From contig NZ_PJCH01000017.1 in the NCBI RefSeq assembly GCF_002943565.1, forward strand, positions 310,001 through 374,000: a stretch of 64,000 nucleotides of DNA, in the 5' to 3' direction. Origin of the DNA: Hyphococcus luteus (GTDB lineage: Bacteria; Pseudomonadota; Alphaproteobacteria; Caulobacterales; Parvularculaceae). This document shows positions 35,183-45,868 of this stretch, piece after piece. Every line of letters begins with the position of its first letter. Position 1 is the stretch's first letter. A program made the translations under genes and the position numbers. Below the pieces are notes generated by a model. The model did not search any database. It had not been told where the DNA came from and saw only the letters and a list, made by a program, of their open reading frames with translations.

Positions 35183-35992
35183 TCATCCGATCTTGCCGTG
35201 GGTGAGCTTTTCACCATTTCGCCGCACGTCGATATGGTCGATCAGGCCGTCCTTGAGGCGATATTCGACAATGACATTGCTTTCGAGAAACTCGCCTTTT
35301 GAAAGCGCGGCGACCACAAAATCAGGCGCATCTTTGACAGCCGTAAATCGCGCTGTCGCGTTGAGCGTGACCTTCTCCGCCGTCGCATCAAGACTGTGAA
35401 TGGTGATGGTCTCGCGCACGCGCTTAAACATGGCGCTGTAATACTCCGCAATGGCGTCCGGCCCTTTAATAGGCGGCGCTGCCGGCAACTCCAGCACAAT
35501 GTCATCAGTGTAGAACTTCGTGAACCGTTCCGTATCACCGGCGCTGAACGCCGCCGCATAGCTGTGAAAGGCCGCGATTTGGGTGGGCATGGCGCCAAGG
35601 CGCGGAACCCGGCTGACGCCCTTTTCCGGCGGCCAGACCATAGAGGTGAGCGATGCGACGCGTCCGCCGCGAAGTTCATAAGTCACAAAGAACTTCACCG
35701 TCATCATATCGCCGGCGTGAAGGTGGCCGAACGGAAAATCCGGCCGTTCCTTCACCGCATGAAAGTCCATGTCGATTTCAGCGAACAGGTGATCCCTGTT
35801 CTGAAGGACAAGCTGCGGGCGCGGCACCTCGCGCACGCCGTCATGGGCCCAGTCGAGGAAATCCTTCAGCGCCGCCTTGCCCTGAAAATCGCGACCTGAA
35901 CTCCGGAAGACGACATCATCGCAGAAGAAGTCCTCTACGAGGCGCTCATCGTCTCCTGCGCTGAAACAGGCGATGTAGTCGCCGTAATTCAT
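35183..35992 (-). CDS. Protein with two tandem NTF2/SnoaL-like domains
   Basis: A 269-residue protein made of two related halves. The first starts NYGDYIACFSAGDDERLVEDFFCDDVVF and has HAVKERPDFPFG. The second starts FHSYAAAFSAGDTERFTKFYTDDIVLEL and has TAVKDAPDFVVA. The parallel motifs imply an internal duplication of a SnoaL/NTF2-like domain. No catalytic residues can be assigned. It lies between two decayed copies of the 99-residue gene, and the copy at 36083-36179 is truncated close to its start. Confidence 0.82.
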   Translation of the reverse strand: MNYGDYIACFSAGDDERLVEDFFCDDVVFRSSGRDFQGKAALKDFLDWAHDGVREVPRPQLVLQNRDHLFAEIDMDFHAVKERPDFPFGHLHAGDMMTVKFFVTYELRGGRVASLTSMVWPPEKGVSRVPRLGAMPTQIAAFHSYAAAFSAGDTERFTKFYTDDIVLELPAAPPIKGPDAIAEYYSAMFKRVRETITIHSLDATAEKVTLNATARFTAVKDAPDFVVAALSKGEFLESNVIVEYRLKDGLIDHIDVRRNGEKLTHGKIG

Positions 35993-36082
35993 GGCATCTT
36001 GCTTTACTTAACTTATCTGCAGCGCCGCACCGCCCGAACTGTGAAGCCCTTTGACACCGCCTGTGATGAACTGCACAGCGAG

Positions 36083-36179
36083 CGGCGCGGATGACGAAAC
36101 AAGGCGCGTCCTCGGCGAGGTCGTCATAACAGTCGAATTGCGACGGGTTCGCTTTCGATCCGACATTCGGCGCGGTCAT
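36083..36179 (-). pseudogene. Truncated copy 3 of the 99-residue gene
   Basis: From the ATG at 36179 it encodes MTAPNVGSKANPSQFDCYDD and then LAEDAPCFVIRA. About 97 bases match the intact copy with only four mismatches by my count, so the duplication is recent. Similarity stops abruptly near 36083; the frame then runs on into unrelated residues and ends at 35946. Confidence 0.85.
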
Positions 36180-36247
36180 GGGGCGCAGCTCCGTAAACAA
36201 CGGTGTTCTTTTCAGGCGATTCGCTTCGCGACGACCGCCCTTTAATT

Positions 36248-36991
36248 TCACCTGCGCCGCCGGCGCAAAAATCCCATACCAGCGAGACCGCTCAGCAACA
36301 GCCAGCCCGCCGCCGGGAGCGGCGTTTCCAGAGGAGGCTCCCAGCCGTCGATCCGCGACAGCTCATAATCGAGCGTCAAATTGGCGACGGTGTGATCGAA
36401 AAACCCTTCCATCACCTGCCAGATCATGAAGACCTCGCCAGAGCGATTGACTTTATCCAACAGCCCGTCCGACACCTCGGCGTTAAACGACGCGATTCCA
36501 TAAAGGTAATAAGTAATCAGCCAGTCTCGATAGCCGTCATACTCATCGTCTCCCGGCCGGTTTTGCCAGCGAACGTTCGCAGGCCCGGCAGCGGGCGCGA
36601 TCTCGAAGCTCATGTCGTGCACCGTCCCCTTCACGCGGTCCCACTGATAGTCGCCCTCCCGGTATATTTTCACCTTGATCCTGTAGTCCGTACAGAATTC
36701 GCCAAACAGGGTCGGGTAACAGCTCTGGCCGTCAGTGACAAAGCTGTCGGCAAGGTCCAAGCCGTAATCGTGCGGGTTGGACTTGCCCGTGAAGTTGAAC
36801 CAGCCGCCGGTGAAGGCGACGTCATAGCCGTTGGCGCGCTGCGCCTCGATGAACGGGTTGAAGTCGAACACCGTAAAATCGCCCTCGCCTTCGGCCTTGG
36901 TGGTGTCGTAGATCTTTTCAAGGGTGATCGACGCGGCGGAAACCGGCCCGCAAAAGGCGGCGATTGCGAATGCAGCGATACGGAAAAACAT
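36248..36991 (-). CDS. Secreted protein with VPLPA-type sorting tail
   Basis: A 247-residue predicted exosortase substrate. It has a signal peptide (MFFRIAAFAIAAFCGPVSA), a mature domain with several D/G/Y-rich strands (GDYQWDRVKGTVHDMSFEI, DGYRDWLITYYLYGIASF) and a C-terminal sorting signal (ETPLPAAGWLLLSGLAGMGF, then five arginines). The middle domain is not recognised. It resembles the sorted proteins at 940-1695 and 56420-57115 only in its tail. Confidence 0.8.
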   Translation of the reverse strand: MFFRIAAFAIAAFCGPVSAASITLEKIYDTTKAEGEGDFTVFDFNPFIEAQRANGYDVAFTGGWFNFTGKSNPHDYGLDLADSFVTDGQSCYPTLFGEFCTDYRIKVKIYREGDYQWDRVKGTVHDMSFEIAPAAGPANVRWQNRPGDDEYDGYRDWLITYYLYGIASFNAEVSDGLLDKVNRSGEVFMIWQVMEGFFDHTVANLTLDYELSRIDGWEPPLETPLPAAGWLLLSGLAGMGFLRRRRR

Positions 36992-37405
36992 GAGCCCCTC
37001 CCGAACGATCCCCCCGGAAAGCTGCTAGCACCAGTAGGATTCTAATGGAATACTGAAAATCTCGATTCTGCGAGGTCTTGACCGCGATTTCAGCCGAACT
37101 CAAGGCGCGCTGGGAGGCTTTTTCAACCTGTGTTTGAAACGGCGCGTGAAGGCGCGTTTGGATGACGAATAACGGATCATGCTGACGAGGTTTTTTTAAC
37201 AGCCGAATTATAATAGGTTCGATTTCGATCCGACACGCGCGACATGGGGCATAACCCTGTGAGCTGCCTTGTTCTTTTCATATATTTCATCATACGGACC
37301 GCCGTTAGAAGACGGTTGAGAGCGCAGCGATGATATGATTCACTAGGCGCATTCAAAAAAGAGCAGAGGGCGGGCGGGTCATGCAGCAAACCTTAGGGGG
37401 AGACC
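36992..37405. other. Intergenic region with a decayed repeat
   Basis: A 414-base gap containing the short remnant at 37204-37245, the presumed promoter of the minus-strand sorted protein at its left end and that of the plus-strand secreted protein at its right end. Apart from that remnant I see no gene in it. Confidence 0.6.
37204..37245 (-). pseudogene. Short remnant (copy 4) of the 99-residue gene start
   Basis: Bases 37204-37245 keep the recognisable start of the gene: on the plus strand GGTTCGATTTCGATCCGACA matches the intact copy closely, followed by a diverged stretch ending in the CAT of the start codon. Only about 14 codons remain. Confidence 0.6.
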
Positions 37406-38221
37406 ATGACAAAGAGTCCCTTTATAAATCAAATCCCGCACCGGCAAAAATTCGCCGCAGCGACGCTCGCCGCCGTGCTTTGCATTGCCGGTTTAAACAG
37501 TGCGGCCGTGGCGAAGCCGCCGATTGATCCCGGCCTTGCGCTGCCGAAAACCGACGTCGCCAAGGATCTGGATCTCAGTATCGATAAGATCGTCCTTGAG
37601 CCGCAGCGCGTGCGCAACGAACTGCGCCGCCGGAGTTCCTCGGCCGCCCGCGTTGCGGCGTGCGGCGTGCAAAGATCCGGTCTGGCGCCGGGAGAGTGGT
37701 GGCGCGAGGGGCTGATCTATACGGGCTACGCCCATTTCTGGAACGACAAGCCGCGCAAGCGTTGTGAACACGGCGTGAGTTATTTTCTGCAGCCTATTCT
37801 TGAATACGACATGGAGCCTGTGCGCGGCCGGGAAATCAAATCCGCGGTGCTGCACTTTCAAGACAGCAGCTTCGCCGACGTGGCGGCCTTCGTGGACGAT
37901 CCGGAATATTGCTACGCACCAGACGGCCGAGTCGGCATGATCGCTCTGGCGGACCGCAACGCGGGAGACGGAAATTTCACCGTTAAACGGCTGACATCGG
38001 GCCGTGAAGGCGTCCTTCGTAATATAAGCGGAACCGTGCGGCCGGACCTGCGCGGCGGATCCTGGAAACTGGACGTCACCGAATGGGTGAAAGGCTGGGC
38101 TGACGGCAGCCTCAACAATCACGGCATCGCATTCACTCCGTGGACCACAAAAAAACGCAAGCATGATCGAATTTGCGTAGGCGTCGTACAGAGCGCGGAT
38201 ATTGTCGTGACGTTCAAATAG
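37406..38221 (+). CDS. Secreted DNRLRE-like protein, unknown
   Basis: A 271-residue protein with a strong GGGGGAG site and a signal peptide (FAAATLAAVLCIAGLNSAAVA). The mature part has a central domain with cysteines (AACGVQRSG, KRCEHGVSY, EYCYAPDG, DRICVG). Its C-terminal part resembles DNRLRE-type beta-sandwich domains of surface proteins (SWKLDVTEWVKGWADGSLNN and then HGIAFTPW). There is no sorting tail. Function is unknown; cell-wall or surface adhesion is plausible. Confidence 0.7.
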   Translation: MTKSPFINQIPHRQKFAAATLAAVLCIAGLNSAAVAKPPIDPGLALPKTDVAKDLDLSIDKIVLEPQRVRNELRRRSSSAARVAACGVQRSGLAPGEWWREGLIYTGYAHFWNDKPRKRCEHGVSYFLQPILEYDMEPVRGREIKSAVLHFQDSSFADVAAFVDDPEYCYAPDGRVGMIALADRNAGDGNFTVKRLTSGREGVLRNISGTVRPDLRGGSWKLDVTEWVKGWADGSLNNHGIAFTPWTTKKRKHDRICVGVVQSADIVVTFK

Positions 38222-38285
38222 GGTGAACCGGCGTTGCGTTTGTCCCCTGCCCCGTCAGGGCGCAATCAACGCATCTTCATCAGAT

Positions 38286-38317
38286 AAAAAAGCCCCGGCT
38301 ACTGCCGGGGCTTTTTT
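38286..38317. terminator. Strong bidirectional terminator
   Basis: AAAAAGCCCCGGC / GCCGGGGCTTTTTT around TACT forms a long stem with A- and T-runs on both sides. It separates the convergent secreted gene and rpoD and can stop both. Confidence 0.9.
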
Positions 38318-38319
38318 GA

Positions 38320-40311
38320 TCAGTTGTCGAGGAACGACCGCAGCTTCCGCGACCTTGAGGGATGCTTCAGCTTCCTGAGCGCCTTCGCCTCGATCTGGCG
38401 GATGCGTTCGCGGGTGACGGAGAATTGCTGGCCGACCTCTTCGAGGGTGTGGTCAGTATTCATGCCGATGCCGAAGCGCATGCGAAGAACGCGCTCCTCG
38501 CGCGGCGTCAGCGAGGCGAGGACGCGCGTCGTCGTTTCGCGCAGGTTCGACTGGATCGCCGCGTCGATGGGCAGGATCGTGTTCTTGTCCTCGATGAAGT
38601 CGCCGAGATGGGAATCTTCCTCGTCGCCGATGGGCGTTTCGAGGGAGATCGGCTCCTTGGCGATTTTCATCACCTTGCGGACTTTCTCGAGCGGCATGGA
38701 GAGTTTTTCGGCGAGCTCTTCCGGCGTCGGCTCGCGGCCGATCTCGTGCAGCATCTGGCGCGAGGTCCTGACGATCTTGTTGATCGTCTCGATCATGTGC
38801 ACCGGAATGCGGATGGTGCGCGCCTGGTCGGCGATCGACCGGGTGATCGCCTGCCGGATCCACCAGGTCGCATAGGTCGAGAATTTGTAGCCGCGGCGAT
38901 ATTCGAACTTATCCACCGCTTTCATGAGGCCGATATTGCCTTCCTGGATGAGGTCGAGGAATTGCAGCCCGCGATTGGTGTATTTCTTGGCGATGGAAAT
39001 AACGAGGCGCAGGTTCGCTTCGACCATTTCTTTCTTGGCGATGCGCGCTTCGCGCTCGCCCTTTTGCACCATGGAGACGATGCGGCGGAAATCCTGAACC
39101 GTGAGGCCGGTTTCAGTGGCGAGCTCGCCGATCTCCTCGCGGATCGCCATCACCTGGCTTTCGCCTTTCTTGACGAAATTCTGCCAGCCCTTGCCGGTTT
39201 TCTCGCTGACGCGGTCGAACCATTCCGGGTCGAGCTCGGCGCCGATATAGTCGGCGAGGAACTCCTGGCGGTTGACGCCGTATGAGTCCGCAAGCCGCAC
39301 GAGCTTTCCTTCGAGCGCCATAAGCCGGCGGTTGATGTCGTAAAGCTGTTCGACCAGCGCCTCGATGCGCTGATTGTTGAGACGGACCGAGCGCACGCGC
39401 TCGACAATGTCTTTCTGGAGCTTTTTGAACCGGCGCGTCTGCGAGCTCGACAGATCTTCGCCTTTCAGCTGCTCTTCGATCATGATGTCCTGAAGGCGGC
39501 GCAGCTTTTTATAGTCCGAGGAAATCTCGTCGAAGGTCATCATCACGCCGTCGCGCAGCTCCGCCTCCATGGCGGAGAGCGACAGGGCGCCCTCGTCGAA
39601 GTCGTCTTCGTCGTCCTCGGCGTTCTCGGCCTTTTCGGCCTCCTCGCGCTGGACGCGCTCGGCGACTTCCGGCTGGGTCATGTCGGGGCGCGATTCCGGC
39701 CCGCCGCCGTAAGTGGCGTCGAGGTCGATAATGTCGCGCAACAGGACCCGGCCTTCCTGAAGTTCGTCGCGCCAGACGGTGATCGCCTCGAAGGTGAGCG
39801 AGCTTTCGCACAGCGCCTTGATCATGGTTTCGCGGCCGGCCTCGATGCGCTTGGCGATGGCGATCTCGCCTTCGCGCGACAACAGCTCGACGGTGCCCAT
39901 TTCGCGCAAATACATGCGCACGGGATCGTCGGTGCGATCGCCGGAAGAGCCGGTGTTGGTGGTGACGACCTGGCCGCCCTTTTTCTCGTCCTTGACGGCG
40001 ACGGCGCGCGATTTCGGCGCGGCGCCGTCATCGCCGCCATCGTCATTGGCGGCGTTGTCGTCGTCCTCGTCTTCTTCGTGTTCGATGACATTGATGCCCA
40101 TCTCGGAAAGCTGGGCCATGATGTCTTCGATCTGTTCGGAAGAGACTTCTTCGGAAGGAAGAACCTTGTTGAGCTCGTCATAGGTGACGTAGCCGCGCGA
40201 CTTCGCCGTCTTGATGAGTTTCTTTACATCCGCATCGGTAAGATCGAGGATCGGGCCGTCGCTCGCCTCGGCCGTTTCCGTCTCTTTCGTCGCCGCCGCT
40301 TTTTTCGCCAT
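38320..40311 (-). CDS. rpoD: RNA polymerase sigma factor RpoD
   Basis: The 663-residue primary sigma factor. Region 1.1 is followed by a long acidic insert ([16 protein letters not shown]). Region 1.2 begins [22 protein letters not shown], a long non-conserved region follows, and regions 2-4 end in [20 protein letters not shown]. Region 2.4 and 3 motifs ([21 protein letters not shown]) are intact. It lies 12 bases downstream of dnaG, the usual macromolecular-synthesis order. Confidence 0.97.
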   Translation of the reverse strand: MAKKAAATKETETAEASDGPILDLTDADVKKLIKTAKSRGYVTYDELNKVLPSEEVSSEQIEDIMAQLSEMGINVIEHEEDEDDDNAANDDGGDDGAAPKSRAVAVKDEKKGGQVVTTNTGSSGDRTDDPVRMYLREMGTVELLSREGEIAIAKRIEAGRETMIKALCESSLTFEAITVWRDELQEGRVLLRDIIDLDATYGGGPESRPDMTQPEVAERVQREEAEKAENAEDDEDDFDEGALSLSAMEAELRDGVMMTFDEISSDYKKLRRLQDIMIEEQLKGEDLSSSQTRRFKKLQKDIVERVRSVRLNNQRIEALVEQLYDINRRLMALEGKLVRLADSYGVNRQEFLADYIGAELDPEWFDRVSEKTGKGWQNFVKKGESQVMAIREEIGELATETGLTVQDFRRIVSMVQKGEREARIAKKEMVEANLRLVISIAKKYTNRGLQFLDLIQEGNIGLMKAVDKFEYRRGYKFSTYATWWIRQAITRSIADQARTIRIPVHMIETINKIVRTSRQMLHEIGREPTPEELAEKLSMPLEKVRKVMKIAKEPISLETPIGDEEDSHLGDFIEDKNTILPIDAAIQSNLRETTTRVLASLTPREERVLRMRFGIGMNTDHTLEEVGQQFSVTRERIRQIEAKALRKLKHPSRSRKLRSFLDN

Positions 40312-40323
40312 GTCGCAATACCT

Positions 40324-42321
40324 CTACCGACCGAATTTTTTATCTACGGTCTGTTTCATTCTTTCGAGCGCGTCGGCGAACCGCTTGGGGGAATCGCCCT
40401 CGTCCCCTTCGGCTTCCTCGGGCTTGCTCGAATTGATCAACTCCTCGCGCGCCGCCGCCGCGGCTTTCCACGCGCCATCGCCTTCCGTGAATATCTGAGA
40501 TGCGGATCGCGCCACCTCCTGCTTGTGGGTCGATTCAAACAGATGATGCGCCAAGGCGTTCTGGAACCCCAGCTCGACCTCGCCAATCTCAGCGTCGGGG
40601 CGCAGGCGCCAGTTGTTTCTGAGCTGGGGATCCTGCGTCACCCGCTCCAATATGCCTGCCGCGCCGGTCTGGCTGAGATGGCTTTTCAGCCCCGCACTGT
40701 CAAGGGTTGGGGTTGTGGAAATCGCCGCCAGGACCTCGCCCAGAAGGGTCTTGAGGCCGGGGTCGGCGAGCTCGAGCCCGAAAAAGGCGTCCTCATGGCG
40801 TTCGATCAGGGCCGGATGGTTGATCGCCGCGAGGACGAGGCTGGCCTCCCGGACCCATTGGGAGGGGCCTTTGAGCCCCGGGGTCGGCCGCGCCGGGGCG
40901 GCGTAGCGGAACCCCATTCCCCTGTTATTTGGCCCCTTCTGATTTGGGCCCCGGCCCTTGCCGAAATCCCGGCTGGACCCGCGGAACGGATTGCCGCCCT
41001 GGCGGGCGCCCCCGCCATAGGATTGCCGGCGCTCCGGCGGACGGAACTCGGCGTCGAGCCGCCGCGACAGCTCCTCGCCATAAGCGCCGCGCACGTCCTT
41101 GTCGGCGACCTGTTTGACGAGGTCGCGCAGATGGGAGCGCAGGGCGGCCCGGCGCTCCGGCGTGTCGAGCGGGCGGATCGTGGTCTCGCGCGACCAGAGG
41201 ACGTCCACCAGCGGGCGCGCCTTTGCGAGCACCTCATTCATGGCGGCGACGCCTTCGGACCGGATCAGATCGTCCGGGTCCTGGCCTTCGGGCAGGAAGG
41301 CGAAGTTCAAGGACTTGCCGGGCTTCAGCATGGGCAGCGCCCGGTCGACGGAGCGATGGGCGGCGTTGACCCCGGCGCTGTCGCCGTCGAAACACAGGAC
41401 CGGCTCGTCCGAGGAGCGCCACAGCAGCGCCAACTGGTCTTCGGTGAGCGCCGTGCCGAGCGGCGCAACGCCGCGTTTGATCCCCGCTCCCCACAGCGCG
41501 ATCACGTCCATATAGCCTTCGCAGACGATCAGCGGCTTTTTATCGTCGGCGGCGGCGGCCCGCGCGGCGTTGAAATTGTAAAGCACCGAGCCCTTGTGAA
41601 AGAGCGGCGTTTCCGGGGAATTGAGATATTTCGCCCGGGCGTTCGGATCGAGCGCCCGGCCCCCGAAAGCGATGACCCGGTCGCGGCTCCCGAGGATCGG
41701 GAACATGATGCGGTTGCGGAAGCGGTCGTAACTGGCGCCGCCGTCCTCCGGTTTGATCAGGAGCCCCGCTTCGACGAGCACGTCTTCGGGGAAGTCTTTA
41801 TTGAGGAGATAGTCTTTCAAGGCGTTCCGGCCAGCCGGGGCGAAGCCAATGGCGAAGGCTTCGATCTGGGCGTCGGTGATCTCGCGCCCGCGCAAGTAAT
41901 CCATGGCCTCGCGCCCGTCCGCCCGGTGCAGCATCGCCTGATAAAATTTCGCCGCCGCCGCGCAGGCCTCGGCAAGCCCCTTGGCTTTTTCCGCACGCGC
42001 CGCCGCTTCCGGGTTTTCCGCCGGCAGCTCCAGCCCCGCATCGGCGGCGAGCCGTTCCACCGCCTCGGGGAAGGTCATCCCCTGCGTTTCGATGAGAAAC
42101 GTGATGATGTCGCCATGGTTCTGGGTCGAAAAGCAGTGATAGGTGCCGCGCCGGTCGTCCACGGAAAAGGACGGGGTCTTCTCCGGCTTGAAGGGCGACA
42201 GGCCCCACCAGGCGTTGCCCCGCTTTTTCAGCTTCACAAAACGCCCGATAACGTCGGACGGCCTCAGGCGCGACTTCAGCTCATCGAGAAATTCCGGGGT
42301 GAAACGGGGCATAGGGCTCAT
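40324..42321 (-). CDS. dnaG: DNA primase DnaG
   Basis: The 665-residue replicative primase. The N-terminal zinc-ribbon-like domain reads GLSPFKPEKTPSFSV and YHCFSTQNHGD; where many primases have Cys-His and Cys-Cys, this one has Ser42, Lys45, Cys63 and Thr66, so zinc binding is probably lost. The TOPRIM core (KPLIVCEGYMDVIAL, EPVLCFDGDSAG) is intact, and the C-terminal helicase-binding part is present. It is upstream of rpoD. Confidence 0.95.
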   Translation of the reverse strand: MSPMPRFTPEFLDELKSRLRPSDVIGRFVKLKKRGNAWWGLSPFKPEKTPSFSVDDRRGTYHCFSTQNHGDIITFLIETQGMTFPEAVERLAADAGLELPAENPEAAARAEKAKGLAEACAAAAKFYQAMLHRADGREAMDYLRGREITDAQIEAFAIGFAPAGRNALKDYLLNKDFPEDVLVEAGLLIKPEDGGASYDRFRNRIMFPILGSRDRVIAFGGRALDPNARAKYLNSPETPLFHKGSVLYNFNAARAAAADDKKPLIVCEGYMDVIALWGAGIKRGVAPLGTALTEDQLALLWRSSDEPVLCFDGDSAGVNAAHRSVDRALPMLKPGKSLNFAFLPEGQDPDDLIRSEGVAAMNEVLAKARPLVDVLWSRETTIRPLDTPERRAALRSHLRDLVKQVADKDVRGAYGEELSRRLDAEFRPPERRQSYGGGARQGGNPFRGSSRDFGKGRGPNQKGPNNRGMGFRYAAPARPTPGLKGPSQWVREASLVLAAINHPALIERHEDAFFGLELADPGLKTLLGEVLAAISTTPTLDSAGLKSHLSQTGAAGILERVTQDPQLRNNWRLRPDAEIGEVELGFQNALAHHLFESTHKQEVARSASQIFTEGDGAWKAAAAAREELINSSKPEEAEGDEGDSPKRFADALERMKQTVDKKFGR

Positions 42322-42506
42322 ATATGAAGGGCGGCCCCGAGATATAAGCTTATCCCCCTCGAGCGCCTAGCATCGCCATTAACCGCTTTTCCCCACCTGC
42401 CCCCTTGCCAAACACCGGGAAAGCGCGCACTTGCCGCCCCAATGACGCAACGCAATATCGATTCAGGCGGCCGGAGCTTCCGCGCCGACAGGACCCTTTT
42501 AGATTT

Positions 42507-44348
42507 ATGACCCCGGCTCTCAGAAACATCGCCATCATCGCTCACGTCGACCATGGCAAAACCACGCTCGTCGATGAGATGCTGCGCCAGTCCGGCGCGG
42601 TCCGCGACAACGCGGAAATGGCCGAGCGCGCCATGGATTCCAACGACATCGAGCGCGAGCGCGGGATCACCATCCTCGCCAAATGCACCAGCGTCGTCTG
42701 GGAAAAATCCGATCCGCCGGTGCGTCTCAATATCGTCGACACGCCGGGCCACGCCGATTTCGGCGGCGAAGTGGAGCGCATTCTCTCCATGGTGGACGGC
42801 TGCCTCCTGCTCATCGACGCCGCCGAAGGGCCGATGCCCCAGACCAAATTCGTTTTGTCGAAGGCGCTGGCGCTGGGCCTGAAGCCCATCGTCGTTCTCA
42901 ACAAGGTGGACCGGCCGAGCGCCGACCCGGACGCCGCCCTTGACGCGGCCTTCGATCTTTTCGCCGCGCTCGGCGCTTCGGACGAACAGCTCGATTTTCC
43001 CATCCTCTATGCGGCGGGGCGCGACGGCTGGGCCGATACGAGCCTCGAAGGCAAGCGGGAAAATCTCGACGCCCTCTTCGAAACGATCCTCACGCATGTT
43101 CCCGAGCCGGACATCGCCGCCGAGGCGGCGGATGCGCCCTTCGCCATGCTGGCGACAACCCTTGAGGCCGATCCTTATCTCGGGCGCCTGCTCACGGGGC
43201 GGGTCATCTCCGGCGTCGCCAAGCCCGGCGTCACCCTGAAAGCGTTGTCGCGCGACGGCAAAACCATCGAGCAGGCGCGCGTCTCCAAGGTGCTCGCCTT
43301 CCGGGGCCTTAAACGCCAGCCGGTGGATGAAGCTTTCCCCGGCGACATTGTCTCCATCGCCGGTTTTTCGAAAGCCTCCGTTTCCGACACGCTTTGCGAC
43401 CTTTCGCTAGACGCCCCTCTCCCAGCCCAGCCGATCGACCCGCCGACGCTTTCGGTCACCATCGCCGCGAACGATTCGCCGCTGGCGGGCCGCGAAGGCG
43501 ACAAGGTGCAGTCGCGCGTCATCCGCGAACGCCTGCTGCGCCAGGCCGAAGGCGATGTGGCGATTTCCGTGACGGAAACGGAAAACAAAGACGCCTTCGA
43601 CGTCGCCGGCCGCGGCGAGTTGCAGCTCGGCGTCCTGATCGAAAACATGCGCCGGGAAGGCTTCGAACTCGCGGTGTCGCGCCCGCGCGTCGTCACCCGC
43701 ACGGACGAGAACGGCCAGGTGCTCGAACCGATCGAGGAAGTGGTGATCGATGTCGATGACGAGTATTCCGGCGTCGTCATCGAAAAGCTTTCCCAGAAAA
43801 AGGCTGAACTTGCAGAGATGAAGCCGGCGGGCGCAGGCAAAACGCGCATCGTCATGCATGCCCCCTCGCGCGCGCTCATCGGCTATCACGGCGAATTCCT
43901 CACCGACACGCGCGGCACCGGCGTCATGAACCGCTCTTATCTCGAGCACCAACCCTACAAAGGCGCCATTGAGGGCCGGCGCAACGGCGTCCTCATTTCC
44001 AATGGCGACGGAACGGCGGTGCCCTACGCGCTGTGGAACCTCGAAGAGCGCGGGATCATGTTCATCGAGCCGGGCGAAGCCGTCTATGAAGGCATGATCA
44101 TCGGCGAGAACGCCAAGCCGGACGATCTCGACGTCAATCCCTTAAAAGCCAAACAGCTCACCAACATGCGCGCTTCCGGCAAGGACGAAGCGGTGAAACT
44201 GACGCCGCCGCGCAGGCTGACGCTCGAAACCGCCATTTCCTATATCGGCGACGACGAGCTCGTCGAGGTGACGCCGAAATCGATCCGCCTGCGGAAGATC
44301 GCGCTGAAACCGCATCTGCGCAAGAGGCGCGCGAAAGAAACGGCCTAG
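42507..44348 (+). CDS. typA: Ribosome-associated GTPase TypA/BipA
   Basis: A 613-residue translational GTPase. I chose the ATG at 42507 ([21 protein letters not shown]) since this is the usual N-terminus; an upstream ATG at 42405 adds basic residues not seen in the family. The G motifs [24 protein letters not shown] and NKVD are intact, followed by the EF-G-like domains and a C-terminal TypA-specific domain. It is divergent from dnaG. Confidence 0.96.
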   Translation: MTPALRNIAIIAHVDHGKTTLVDEMLRQSGAVRDNAEMAERAMDSNDIERERGITILAKCTSVVWEKSDPPVRLNIVDTPGHADFGGEVERILSMVDGCLLLIDAAEGPMPQTKFVLSKALALGLKPIVVLNKVDRPSADPDAALDAAFDLFAALGASDEQLDFPILYAAGRDGWADTSLEGKRENLDALFETILTHVPEPDIAAEAADAPFAMLATTLEADPYLGRLLTGRVISGVAKPGVTLKALSRDGKTIEQARVSKVLAFRGLKRQPVDEAFPGDIVSIAGFSKASVSDTLCDLSLDAPLPAQPIDPPTLSVTIAANDSPLAGREGDKVQSRVIRERLLRQAEGDVAISVTETENKDAFDVAGRGELQLGVLIENMRREGFELAVSRPRVVTRTDENGQVLEPIEEVVIDVDDEYSGVVIEKLSQKKAELAEMKPAGAGKTRIVMHAPSRALIGYHGEFLTDTRGTGVMNRSYLEHQPYKGAIEGRRNGVLISNGDGTAVPYALWNLEERGIMFIEPGEAVYEGMIIGENAKPDDLDVNPLKAKQLTNMRASGKDEAVKLTPPRRLTLETAISYIGDDELVEVTPKSIRLRKIALKPHLRKRRAKETA

Positions 44349-44373
44349 TTTTCACTTTCCCGCAAGCTATGAG

Positions 44374-45600
44374 CTAATCCGGCGTTAGTTTCTTGAGCGG
44401 CCCGCCGAGCGTCCCCGCCACCATGGACGCCAACAGTTTCGGCATGAACCAAAATGATGAGAGAGGTTCAGCGAACTTGTCGCGCATAGCCGGCAGCATT
44501 TTCGAATCCGACTGATAGGCCGGCGTGAAAAGACGGCTCATCGCCTGATAAAGCTTCACATGCCGGACGCGCAGCTTGAGAAAGGCGGCGAGCGCGGCGC
44601 CGATATCCTCATGGCGTTCCAGCGCATTCGACAACGCCCAGGCGTCGAGCAGCGCCATATTCGCCCCCTGCCCCAGCTGCGGGCTCGCCGCATGCCACGC
44701 ATCGCCGATATGGACGAGACGCCCCTCGACGGGCTGCGCCGCCGTATGATGGGCGTAATGGGCGAACACGAACTGGTCGTGATCGGTGAAATGCTTGAGC
44801 ACCGGCGCCGCCTCCGGCCAGAGCTTTAACACCCGATCTTTCCACCGGTGAAGCGGCGTCATATGCCAGGCGTCGTAATGCTCCGCCTGCAACGTCCAGA
44901 AAAAGGCGGCAAGCGGCGCCGCGCCGTCTCCTGAAGTCCCGATGGGCATCACTCCGGCGGACACGCCGGCGCCGCGATAACGCTGGGCGAGAACGTCCTG
45001 CGTGAAGCCGCCCCCGGACGGAAAAGGCGCATTGGCCCACAAGGCGCCGTATTTCAGGAACACATCGTTTCGTTCGATAAACGGCGAGCGCACGCCAAGC
45101 GCATCGATAACAAGATCGAAAGGTCCGGCCGCGGCGGCGCCGTCAAGTTTCAGGCGCACGGCCTCGCCGGCCTGTTCCGCGCCCGCAACTTCGCGGTCAT
45201 AAAAAAGTTTGGCGCCCGCGTCCTGCGCCGCATCGTGCAGCACGTCAAACAGCGCCGCGCGATGAACGGCGAGACCGAAAACATCCGGTCCCAGCGCGTC
45301 ATAGCGCACGTCCAGCACTTTGCGCCCGCCGCCTTCGAGGCGCCCGTCAAGACGCTTCAGACGCGCGCCGCATTGCATCAGCCTGTCGGCGCAACCAAGC
45401 GCGCGAAGCGCGGCTTGCCCCGTGGGCTGAACGATAAGCCCGGAACCGACCGGCGCCGGCTCCGCCGCTTTGTCGTAAACCGCAACGGAATGGCCGATGC
45501 GGCTTAAAAACGAAGCCGTTGCAAGTCCGGCAATCCCTGCGCCGGCGATTGCGATATTGAGATGATGAGTGATGTCTGTCGTCCCGCGAAGTCGAGACAA
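44374..45600 (-). CDS. FAD-dependent monooxygenase
   Basis: A 408-residue class A flavoprotein monooxygenase (UbiH/PHBH fold). It has the Rossmann motif NIAIAGAGIAGLATASFLSRI, a conserved LVIDALGVRSPF segment and the second FAD motif VHIGDAWHAASPQLGQGANM. The substrate is unknown; aromatic hydroxylation is likely. It lies convergent to typA and alone on its strand. Confidence 0.88.
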   Translation of the reverse strand: MSRLRGTTDITHHLNIAIAGAGIAGLATASFLSRIGHSVAVYDKAAEPAPVGSGLIVQPTGQAALRALGCADRLMQCGARLKRLDGRLEGGGRKVLDVRYDALGPDVFGLAVHRAALFDVLHDAAQDAGAKLFYDREVAGAEQAGEAVRLKLDGAAAAGPFDLVIDALGVRSPFIERNDVFLKYGALWANAPFPSGGGFTQDVLAQRYRGAGVSAGVMPIGTSGDGAAPLAAFFWTLQAEHYDAWHMTPLHRWKDRVLKLWPEAAPVLKHFTDHDQFVFAHYAHHTAAQPVEGRLVHIGDAWHAASPQLGQGANMALLDAWALSNALERHEDIGAALAAFLKLRVRHVKLYQAMSRLFTPAYQSDSKMLPAMRDKFAEPLSSFWFMPKLLASMVAGTLGGPLKKLTPD

Positions 45601-45868
45601 TACAAAAGTCTAATTCGCCGCCGCCGTCTACCGCGATAGAGCGGAACTTATTTTTGACGTCGCGCAATCCCAAAGCACGGTCTTAAATAAGGAACGCGTT
45701 TCAACACTTCATAACCGCCGAAACATCCGCAGACGGTCAATGTCGTCAACGCGACAAACTCCGGCATACGCCGAGACGTCATTGCGCTAGATAATAACCA
45801 GCAAGAATGATGACCGTCTGATGCAGATATAACCGCAGAAAACCGCACCGGTGAAACTGGAAAGTGTT

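Noticed and set aside
42120-42321. dnaG as a pseudogene because of lost zinc ligands
   Set aside because: The frame is intact over 665 residues, the TOPRIM core is complete and the gene is essential.
40078-42327. 749-codon plus-strand open frame opposite dnaG
   Set aside because: Antisense shadow; the primase on the other strand is certain.
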